DNA from: Halomonas sp. 7T
GTDB lineage: Bacteria > Pseudomonadota > Gammaproteobacteria > Pseudomonadales > Halomonadaceae
NCBI RefSeq assembly: GCF_025643255.1
Contig: NZ_CP087112.1
Coordinates: 2,294,001-2,358,000, forward strand
Length of the DNA: 64,000 nt
Direction: 5' to 3'
Shown here: piece by piece, positions 58,148-64,000 of the stretch
Numbering within the stretch: the first letter of the stretch is position 1
How the letters are laid out: every line of letters begins with the position of its first letter
Translations under genes and position numbers: made by a program
Notes under the pieces: model-generated
Told to the model about the DNA's origin: nothing
The model's input: the letters and a program-made list of their open reading frames with translations, nothing else
Database searches by the model: none

Positions 58148-59998
58148 ATGACACCGCCACCATCACCTTCACAACCCCACTCCCCCTTTAGCGGCTTTTT
58201 TAGCGTTTTTCGCTATAGCCGCAGCGCGCTTACCCTGGTTTGGGAAACCTCCCGCTGGATGATGCTGGGATTAGCACTCTGCACCTTAGTGGCGGGTGTG
58301 CTGCCTGCGGTGGCAGCGTGGGTCGGCCAGCTGATTGTGGATGGCGTGGTAGGCGCCATGGAAAGCTATCAGGCGCAAAGCTCACCCAATCTCTGGGAAA
58401 CGCTCACCCCCGTATTAGGTTTAGTGGCTCTTGAAGGGCTGATTATTGCGCTGATTGCCCTGGCCCAGCGTGGGCTATCGGCCCAGCAGTCGCTGCTGCG
58501 GGCGCTGCTAGGCAACAAAGTCAACGTAATGATTTTAGAAAAAGCGGGCACGCTCTCGCTTGGCCAATTTGAAGACTCAGAGCTTTACGACAAACTGACC
58601 CGCGCCCGCCGGGAAGCCTCTACCCGCCCGCTTGCCTTAGTCAATAAAACCTTTGGGCTGCTACAGAACGCCATTTCGCTGGCAAGCTTTGGTTTCTTAT
58701 TGGTGCAGTTTTCCCCCTGGGCGCTGCTTATTTTAGTTGTGGGCGCACTGCCGGTGTTTCTTTCAGAAGCGAAATTTTCCGGCGATGCGTTTCGGCTATT
58801 TCGCTGGCGTTCGCCCCAAGCCCGCATGCAGATGTATTTAGAAACCGTACTGGCTCGGGAAGACAGTATCAAAGAGGTAAAGCTCTTCGGCTTAGAGCCC
58901 TTGTTTTTGCAACGTTACCGAGACATCTTCAACCGGCTGTTTGTTGAAGAGCGCCTCTTAACGCTGCGTCGAGAAAGCTGGGGGTTTATCCTTGGCCTAC
59001 TTGGCACGCTCACCTTTTATGCTGCGTACGGCTGGGTGGTGGTGGAAACCATTGTGGGGGCGCTCACCCTTGGCCAAATGACCATGTACCTGATGGTGTT
59101 TAAACAGGGGCAAGGCGCCTTATCAGCCAGCCTGACCGCCATCAGCGGCATGTATGAAGATAACCTGTACCTATCCAATCTTTATGAATACCTTGAGCAA
59201 CCCACCGACGTTGAAGAAGGTCATCTCACCCAGGGCGTTGCCCCGGGTGACGGGCTGCGCTTTGAGCACGTCAGCTTCTCGTATCCTGGTGGTGGTGAAG
59301 TGCTACACGATATTTCGCTTCATTTGGTGCCGGGAGGCAGTCTCGCGCTAGTGGGAGAAAACGGCTCGGGTAAAACCACGTTGATAAAGCTCTTAACGCG
59401 GCTTTACCACCCGACTAAGGGGCGAATTCTGTTAGATGGTAGCGACTTAAAATCCTGGGATACTCAGGCATTGCGTGAACGGGTCGGGGTCATTTTCCAG
59501 GATTTTGTGCGCTACCAATTAACGGTTGGTGAAAACCTCGGCGTGGGCGATACCCAAGCGTTTGACGACGAACAGCGCTGGCAACAGGCGGCGCACAATG
59601 GCATGGCGGATGAATTTATCACACGCATGCCCAGTGGCTACCAAACCCAGCTGGGCCGTTGGTTTAAAAATGGTCAGGAGCTCTCAGGCGGACAGTGGCA
59701 AAAAGTAGCGCTTTCACGCGCTTATATGCGCAAAAATGCCGATATTTTAGTGCTGGATGAGCCCACTGCCGCCATGGATGCCGCCGCAGAAGCGGAAGTA
59801 TTCGCCCGTTTTCGGGAACACAGTAGCGACAAAATGACGATTCTGATTTCCCACCGCTTTTCCACCGTGCGTAGTGCCGAGCAGATCGTGGTGATTGACC
59901 AAGGACGCATTATTGAGCAAGGCACCCATGAAACACTGCTAGAAGAGAACGGGCGCTACGCGTCGTTATTTCACTTACAGGCCGAAGGATATAGGTAA
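58148..59998 (+). CDS. ABC exporter half-transporter (fused permease and ATPase)
   Basis: This inner-membrane ABC protein of 616 residues has about six transmembrane helices in the first 330 residues. The ATPase domain follows: Walker A GENGSGKT at about 403-410, LSGGQWQKVALSRA signature, Walker B ILVLDEPTAAMD, and switch His in ISHRFSTVRS. It is expected to work as a dimer. The substrate is unknown. The ribosome site is weak, and an earlier start is not supported. It is separate from the GGT operon. Confidence 0.93.
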   Translation: MTPPPSPSQPHSPFSGFFSVFRYSRSALTLVWETSRWMMLGLALCTLVAGVLPAVAAWVGQLIVDGVVGAMESYQAQSSPNLWETLTPVLGLVALEGLIIALIALAQRGLSAQQSLLRALLGNKVNVMILEKAGTLSLGQFEDSELYDKLTRARREASTRPLALVNKTFGLLQNAISLASFGFLLVQFSPWALLILVVGALPVFLSEAKFSGDAFRLFRWRSPQARMQMYLETVLAREDSIKEVKLFGLEPLFLQRYRDIFNRLFVEERLLTLRRESWGFILGLLGTLTFYAAYGWVVVETIVGALTLGQMTMYLMVFKQGQGALSASLTAISGMYEDNLYLSNLYEYLEQPTDVEEGHLTQGVAPGDGLRFEHVSFSYPGGGEVLHDISLHLVPGGSLALVGENGSGKTTLIKLLTRLYHPTKGRILLDGSDLKSWDTQALRERVGVIFQDFVRYQLTVGENLGVGDTQAFDDEQRWQQAAHNGMADEFITRMPSGYQTQLGRWFKNGQELSGGQWQKVALSRAYMRKNADILVLDEPTAAMDAAAEAEVFARFREHSSDKMTILISHRFSTVRSAEQIVVIDQGRIIEQGTHETLLEENGRYASLFHLQAEGYR

Positions 59999-60149
59999 AA
60001 AGTGATAGTGATATAACACAACATCTAGCTTGCAATAAAAGAAGTGTACAGAGCGGTTAGCTTTTTGCTTTGCCAGCAATGCTTCAAGACCAAAAGTTTT
60101 ATTTTTGGCCTAAAATCGTTGATATTTTTCTTTAGCTTTTCTACGGTTA

Positions 60150-60348
60150 ATAAGTATCTCGAAGGTAAAGCAGGGATGTTTTCGGAGGCACGGAGCCTCA
60201 TGGGGCAGGACGCTCATAGGAACAAGGAAGGCTATTCATGTTTGCAGGATGCACACTATAGCCACGGAGTTTTGAAAGTAGACGTACCGCTGCCCAAGTA
60301 AGAGAATGCAGCAGCGCCCTCACAGTCATGCTGTGGGGGCGTTTTTTT
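60150..60348 (+). ncRNA. Candidate CsrA/RsmA-sequestering small RNA (CsrB/RsmZ-like)
   Basis: Eight GGA motifs fall within 95 nt: 60174, 60184, 60192, 60208, 60219, 60226, 60247 and 60266 (first base of each). Several can sit in hairpin loops, for example GAGGC-ACGGA-GCCTC (60186-60200) and TGC-AGGAT-GCA. The region ends in a strong intrinsic terminator (60315-60348). No gene with a good ribosome site fits. This is the layout of RNAs that bind many CsrA/RsmA dimers and relieve translational repression. The 5' end is a guess: TTGATA at 60119 with TACGGT 17 nt later is one promoter candidate. I could not find a clear GacA box. Confidence 0.7.
60315..60348 (+). terminator. Intrinsic terminator of the GGA-rich RNA
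   Basis: CGCCCTCACAG (60315-60325) pairs with CTGTGGGGGCG (60331-60341), an 11-bp stem with one G-U pair and a 5-nt loop. TTTTTTT follows. Confidence 0.9.
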
Positions 60349-60380
60349 ATGTATAGGGTAAAAAATTTGACTGGGCGTTT

Positions 60381-60416
60381 ATGCCTCCTGATTAACAAGA
60401 GGCATAATAATTTTTT
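60381..60416 (+). terminator. Second hairpin with T-rich tail
   Basis: ATGCCTC (60381-60387) pairs with GAGGCAT (60399-60405), followed by AATAATTTTTT. It may be a back-up rightward terminator, or mark the 3' end of the convergent HDOD-GGDEF gene. The orientation of use is unclear. Confidence 0.4.
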
Positions 60417-60430
60417 ATAAAGCTCCGGGG

Positions 60431-61963
60431 CTAATGACCATATACAGCGATACCGCTACGTCCATTGCGCTTGATGAAATACATGCTCTGATCAGCAGCT
60501 TCCACTAGTTCGTTAGCACTGGCAAACCCGCCATCTTCAAGGCTTGCAATACCAATTGAGGCAGTCACGTAAATAGGCTGATCTTGGTACCAAGCCATTG
60601 GTTGCTCTTGTAGCCGGTTAGCAACGCGCTGGGCAAATTTTTTGGCGCTGCTTGCATTTTCTCCCGGTAAAACAGCCATAAATTCTTCTCCACCATAACG
60701 ACCGGCCAGGTCGCCATCGCGTATGATGACATTGAGTAATTTGGCAAAGCTTACCAGTACGCTATCACCAATAGCATGACCAAATTGGTCATTAATCAAT
60801 TTAAAGCGATCAATATCAAAGAAAACAATGGAAAGCGTGCTGCCACCTTCACGGCATTTCCAAAATCGCTTATCTAGTTGCTCCTCTAACCACCCCCGGT
60901 TTGCTATCCCTGTCAATGCATCGGTACGACTTCGTGCCTCAATTACGTTTTGACGTTCAAGCAGTTGCGCTAACTCTTTTTGCTGTTGGTCTAAACGAGC
61001 GCTCAAGGCTAAGGTTTGCTCAAATAACAGCTGCTGAGCTTCTGCCAGCAATGCTTCGTTATAGTGTTGTGTCGGTGCTGTGATATCCAGGATATTAGCG
61101 AGGCTGGGAAGCTGAGTTTCAATAGTGTTAAGAATTTCGCCTAGCTCGACATGTTCTACTAACGGGTGGCTTTCCAATTTACGCATAAGGTTCACCAGTG
61201 CCTGGGCAGGCGATGGCGAAAGCCAAGCATCAGCAATATGTCCAGAAAGCCGGATGCACAGTTGGTCTGCTGATGTCACCGAAAAATCCAAATGACTAGT
61301 TTGAATTGCTTCTGCTATGGGAGTGGGGACTCCCCACTTTGCGGCAAGCCAAGCACCTACAATGGCATGATCACAGCCAAATAACACGTGCTCATTGTGA
61401 TTCAGCTCTGGGTGAAAAACGGCGGGTGTTTCATAAACACTCGCGACTTCTTCAGGGTAGAGAGCCTCTAAGGCTAGAACTCCAATATCCTGTAATAAAG
61501 CCGCTGTAAAAACAAAATCTTTCTTAGACGGACACAAAAGATTGGCCAGATAGCGCGAGGCAATGGCAGCGATGAGTGAGCGGCTCCAAACCCTTTGCAG
61601 ATAGGCATTGGCCCCTTTCTGGCGAAATAAGCTAAAGCTAAGCGTTGCTGCCAAAGTAGTATCTAACCCAATACGCGCAACAGCCTCCTGGCAGCTACTT
61701 ATTGACGGTGCACTGTTACGGGTATAGTGAGCACTGTTAGCTAACGCCAGTAAACGCGCAGTAAGTACTGGGTCATGCTCGATAGCATCAGCGTAAGCCT
61801 TGACATTCGCATTTGAGGATCTCGCAATGGCGAGCACTTTCATGGCAACTGAAGGCAGTGTGGGCAGTGTTGCACAACCTTCGAGGCTATGACGAATGAA
61901 GGCGGGCAGTGGAGAGCTAAGCGATAGTTGAGCACTATAGTCGGTTGGTTGAATAGCCATCAT
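60431..61963 (-). CDS. HDOD-domain diguanylate cyclase
   Basis: The 510-residue soluble protein has an amino-terminal HDOD domain (about 20-215, with ATLPTLPSVAMKVLAIA and FGCDHAIVGAWLAAKWG) and a coiled-coil linker (about 290-340). A carboxyl GGDEF domain has the active motif RYGGEEFMAVLPG. RDGD five residues upstream is the inhibitory RxxD site. It should make c-di-GMP in response to an unknown cytoplasmic signal. AGGGA precedes the ATG. It lies beside the GGA-rich RNA on one side and an OmpR-type regulator on the other. Confidence 0.93.
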   Translation of the reverse strand: MMAIQPTDYSAQLSLSSPLPAFIRHSLEGCATLPTLPSVAMKVLAIARSSNANVKAYADAIEHDPVLTARLLALANSAHYTRNSAPSISSCQEAVARIGLDTTLAATLSFSLFRQKGANAYLQRVWSRSLIAAIASRYLANLLCPSKKDFVFTAALLQDIGVLALEALYPEEVASVYETPAVFHPELNHNEHVLFGCDHAIVGAWLAAKWGVPTPIAEAIQTSHLDFSVTSADQLCIRLSGHIADAWLSPSPAQALVNLMRKLESHPLVEHVELGEILNTIETQLPSLANILDITAPTQHYNEALLAEAQQLLFEQTLALSARLDQQQKELAQLLERQNVIEARSRTDALTGIANRGWLEEQLDKRFWKCREGGSTLSIVFFDIDRFKLINDQFGHAIGDSVLVSFAKLLNVIIRDGDLAGRYGGEEFMAVLPGENASSAKKFAQRVANRLQEQPMAWYQDQPIYVTASIGIASLEDGGFASANELVEAADQSMYFIKRNGRSGIAVYGH

Positions 61964-62081
61964 AGCAAGTCCCTGTGTTTATCCGGCTAGTGATAGGGGA
62001 TCATTTTTTATAATCAAACAAGCGTTTTTTAGCATAGGACAGAAGTAAAAGGGTGGGAAGCAATGGAGGCGTCTTTTTTGA

Positions 62082-62789
62082 TTGATTAAAAAAGAGGACG
62101 TACTTCATGAGCCGCTCTTACGGACAGTTCATTCTGTGATTATGAACGAGTATGACCGCAGCGGCGTTGCAAGCGAGCTGAGACGCGCCACGCAAGAGCA
62201 GCGCTTCGATTTTCTCATTATTGACTGGCGATTACCGGATGGCTGCGGCATGGATGTCGTTGCCCATCTACGTCAAAACGATGGCTGGCGTGGCCCGATC
62301 CTCTTCATCACTGCAAGCCAAAATGAAGAGGACGTTGTAACAGCGCTGGAGCAAGGCGCCGACGACTTTTTGGCCAAGCCGTTACGTCCAAGAGAATTAA
62401 TTGCCCGGGTTAGCGCACTTGGCCGTCGCGTAGGTTACGAGACATCAGCTCATGCCATCGCTTGCCCAGATATATTTGCTATTAATCAGGAAGAGCACAG
62501 CATCAGTATCGCGGGAAACTATGTGGCGCTGACCGAACGCGAATATAGATTAGCCATCCTGTTTTTCTCTAAAGTGGGCGAGCTACTGACACGCGCCTAT
62601 CTTTTGGAGCTAGTGTGGGGAATCAAAGGCAGTGTTTCTACTCGTACGGTGGATACCCACGTCAGTCGGCTGCGCCGTAAGCTGGAGTTGGATGGGCGTC
62701 ATGGCCTACGCCTACGCAGCGTATATCAATCGGGCTATCGCATGGAGGTGTGTAGCATCTCCTCCGTAGAGCAAGCAGCCAATCACTAA
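62082..62789 (+). CDS. OmpR-type response regulator with atypical amino terminus
   Basis: The 235-residue regulator has a receiver domain (about 1-115) and an OmpR winged-helix DNA-binding domain (about 135-225). The phosphoacceptor Asp48 (FLIIDWRLPDG), the Thr in LFITAS and the Lys in FLAKPLRP are present. The start is odd. In this frame it begins at TTG, directly after an in-frame TGA. The first strand reads MIKKED instead of a hydrophobic strand, although Glu5-Asp6 can still form the acidic pocket. An ATG at 62063 in another frame gives MEASFLID and a stop. No histidine kinase gene is adjacent, so it is an orphan regulator here. Confidence 0.75.
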   Translation: MIKKEDVLHEPLLRTVHSVIMNEYDRSGVASELRRATQEQRFDFLIIDWRLPDGCGMDVVAHLRQNDGWRGPILFITASQNEEDVVTALEQGADDFLAKPLRPRELIARVSALGRRVGYETSAHAIACPDIFAINQEEHSISIAGNYVALTEREYRLAILFFSKVGELLTRAYLLELVWGIKGSVSTRTVDTHVSRLRRKLELDGRHGLRLRSVYQSGYRMEVCSISSVEQAANH

Positions 62790-62790
62790 A

Positions 62791-62811
62791 AAGCCGACAC
62801 ACTCGGTCGGC
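62791..62811. terminator. Shared terminator between the response regulator and arfA
   Basis: AGCCGAC pairs with GTCGGCT around a 7-nt loop, two bases after the response-regulator stop. On the minus strand TTTTT follows, so it suits the arfA transcript best. Confidence 0.65.
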
Positions 62812-62863
62812 TAAACTGATGAGAGCTGCTCAGTAAAGCTTGAGCAGTGAGATGCTTGTGGAA

Positions 62864-62903
62864 GGCATCGCCAAAGCGCCTGATTAAGCGGCTTGGCGAT
62901 GCC
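62864..62903 (-). promoter_or_regulatory. RNase III-type hairpin spanning the arfA stop codon
   Basis: GGCATCGCCAA and TTGGCGATGCC form a perfect 11-bp stem whose loop contains the arfA stop codon (62884-62886). In other proteobacteria such a stem is cut by RNase III so that arfA mRNA lacks a stop. Its product is then tagged by tmRNA unless trans-translation fails. A second stem (CTGCTCA/TGAGCAG, 62826-62847) lies further downstream. Confidence 0.75.
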
Positions 62904-63033
62904 CTCGCCCAACGGACTTACCTTTACGGGAGTAGCTACCCTTTCCTTTTTTCGGTGTTTGCTGCTGCATTTTGAACATCGGCGTTCGCAGCTGCGCTTT
63001 TAACGCATTGTCGCGAATCTTACGCTGTTTCAT
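62884..63033 (-). CDS. arfA: Alternative ribosome-rescue factor ArfA
   Basis: This 49-residue basic protein (starting MKQRKIRDNALKAQL) matches ArfA. It has the RDNALKAQLRTPMFKMQ block and the conserved KKGKGSYSRKGK motif that enters the empty mRNA channel of stalled ribosomes. ArfA then recruits RF2 to free the peptide when tmRNA is insufficient. AGGAG lies about 6 nt before the ATG. The stop codon lies in the loop of a perfect hairpin, the usual arrangement for tmRNA-dependent control of arfA. The protein is shorter than E. coli ArfA (72 residues), ending where the processed active form of that protein roughly ends. Confidence 0.9.
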   Translation of the reverse strand: MKQRKIRDNALKAQLRTPMFKMQQQTPKKGKGSYSRKGKSVGRGHRQAA

Positions 63034-63217
63034 CTCTTTCTCCTGTTATGAATAAGCACTGGCCTGAGTGGGCGCTCACTATGACACCTTCTCGCTTTTA
63101 GCGTTCATTTCTTAGCGCAAGGAGGGTTTCCAAAAATTAGTGAGCAAATGCAAGAATAAGTGACTGACAAAGCCGCTGTCGATATTGCTATGCTTGCCGC
63201 CTGTTGGTGATACAAGC

Positions 63218-64000
63218 ATGGGAGATAACACGTTCGTGAAGACAGAATCCAGCACCCTGGCCTTTTCCGCCTTTATGGCGCTTTTCATTGGCTGTGCGGG
63301 CATCGTGGCTACACTTGCCTCCAACTCTCAAGCCATCCTGCTGGATGGGCTTTTCAACTTGATCTACTTCAGCGTAGCGTTGGTCACCATCAAGGTAAGC
63401 AAACTGGCCAGCCGCCCAGATAGTGACGCTTACCCTTTTGGCTATAGCTATTTTGAGTCGCTGGTCAATCTGTGCAAAGGGCTGCTGATTTTAGGCGTGT
63501 CTATTTTTGCGTTAGTGGATGCTATCGCTGCGCTGCTCACCGGTGGCCGGGAAATCTCTGCTGGTTTAGCTGTTCTGTATGCGCTTTTTGCCACCGCCGC
63601 CTGCTCGCTCACTGCGTGGGTCATGCACCGTAGCCAACGCCATGTGCATAGCCCTCTGATAGCGGCTGACAAGCTCAATTGGGTGGTTAATAGTGTCATC
63701 TCGGCCGCCGTGCTCGCGGCATTCTGTTTGGTGTTGCTGTTTGAGCGCATAGGCTGGCAAGCTATCCTGCCCTACGTCGACTCAGTGCTTGTCATTGCAG
63801 TGGTCATTCTCTGTCTGGGTGTCCCGGTTCGTATGGCCTCTCAAGCGCTACGGGAACTGCTCAATAAAACCCCAGAAGAGTCCTTGGCAGAGCCTGTACG
63901 CCAAGCTGTTGTGCGTGCGCTGGCCGACGTTGATACCCACGAAGTGCGGGTACGCATGGTACGCCCCGGCCGCTTACTGTATGTAATGGTACACGTGGTC
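63218..64000 (+). CDS. Cation diffusion facilitator-type transporter, 3' end outside window
   Basis: The first 261 residues are visible and the carboxyl end is cut off. It has about six hydrophobic segments with the CDF arrangement: ATLASNSQAILLDGLFNLIY in helix 2, PFGYSYFESLVNL (a CDF block), ADKLNWVVNSVISAA in helix 5, and the start of a cytoplasmic domain (TPEESLAEPVRQAVVRAL). The usual metal-site pattern (H/D)xxxD is changed: helix 2 has DGLFN and helix 5 has ADKLN. Metal specificity may be unusual or lost. The ATG at 63218 has GGTGA upstream; a GTG at 63236 with GGGAG is an alternative. Confidence 0.8.
   Translation, partial: MGDNTFVKTESSTLAFSAFMALFIGCAGIVATLASNSQAILLDGLFNLIYFSVALVTIKVSKLASRPDSDAYPFGYSYFESLVNLCKGLLILGVSIFALVDAIAALLTGGREISAGLAVLYALFATAACSLTAWVMHRSQRHVHSPLIAADKLNWVVNSVISAAVLAAFCLVLLFERIGWQAILPYVDSVLVIAVVILCLGVPVRMASQALRELLNKTPEESLAEPVRQAVVRALADVDTHEVRVRMVRPGRLLYVMVHVV

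Noticed and set aside
60000-60120. GacA box upstream of the small RNA
   Set aside because: A stretch starting TGTACA near 60042 has only partial likeness to TGTAAG-N6-CTTACA. The second half-site does not match.
60044-60301. 85-codon plus-strand frame in the GGA-rich region
   Set aside because: No ribosome site at its start, unlikely composition, and it overlaps a terminator-ended RNA with regular GGA motifs. The RNA explanation fits better, though a short peptide cannot be fully excluded.
62071-62096. Programmed -1 frameshift at the A6 tract before the response regulator
   Set aside because: The upstream frame meets TAA at the tract itself, so a standard -1 slip there would not connect the frames. 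A start anomaly or indel is simpler.

Overview
The window looks like chromosome of a Halomonas-type (Halomonadaceae) gammaproteobacterium. This is inferred from gene content and protein style: a BCCT-type osmolyte carrier, a deo/tsx/nupC nucleoside operon, a CsbD stress protein, a YbiO-like MscS channel, ArfA, and a moderately GC-rich base composition. I could not run a search, so the genus is an inference. No rRNA, tRNA, CRISPR array or prophage is visible. The only mobile element is one complete IS630-family insertion sequence. Both ends of the window cut genes: a membrane protein of unknown function on the left and a CDF-type cation transporter on the right.

Layout. 0.7-3.6 kb: a TPP riboswitch controls tenA-thiC (thiamine pyrimidine salvage and synthesis). 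3.6-9.1 kb: reverse-strand genes for a zinc alcohol dehydrogenase, a BCCT carrier, two tandem paralogous small outer-membrane barrels and a DMT exporter. 9.3-12.6 kb: overlapping ackA-pta (acetate overflow and assimilation), closed by a strong bidirectional terminator shared with cyoE. 13.9-21.9 kb: deoR is divergent from tsx-nupC-deoC-deoA-deoB-deoD-cdd, a complete route for nucleoside import and catabolism. Two DeoR-type operators lie 21 bp apart over the tsx promoter, and terminator-like hairpins separate the transporter genes from the enzyme genes and precede deoD.

22-34 kb: a CBS-BON protein, an unrecognised membrane protein, a TerB/J-domain protein followed by a J-like membrane protein without HPD, a YbiO-like MscS channel, an amidoligase plus class I glutamine-amidotransferase-type hydrolase pair, tpx, a second glutamine amidotransferase, endonuclease V, and a DeaD helicase with a structured leader of about 0.5 kb. 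34-37.4 kb: CsbD, a periplasmic PRC-barrel protein, a glutathionyl-hydroquinone reductase and a LysR regulator. 37.55-38.66 kb: the IS630 element.

38.9-43.2 kb: a peptidoglycan-remodelling group (M23 endopeptidase, LdtD-like L,D-transpeptidase, small YkuD-type enzyme). 43.4-51.2 kb: a soluble receptor-like protein with a zinc-binding CZB domain, a patatin lipase, an SDR, an LLM flavoprotein, a LysE exporter, a GNAT enzyme, a diguanylate cyclase and a DUF1415 protein. 51.3-58.0 kb: a GntR regulator with its own palindrome, divergent from two half-size chromate-type transporters, a complete tripartite tricarboxylate transporter and a cytoplasmic gamma-glutamyltransferase. 58.1-64 kb: an ABC exporter, a probable CsrA-sequestering small RNA (eight GGA motifs plus terminator), an HDOD-GGDEF protein, an orphan OmpR-type regulator with an odd amino terminus, arfA with an RNase III-type hairpin across its stop codon, and the start of a CDF transporter.

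The points most worth follow-up are the GGA-rich small RNA at about 60.15-60.35 kb, the hairpin-regulated arfA, the amidoligase pair, the J-domain pair, the CZB protein, the chromate/TTT/GGT module and the unusual loop inside the TPP riboswitch.
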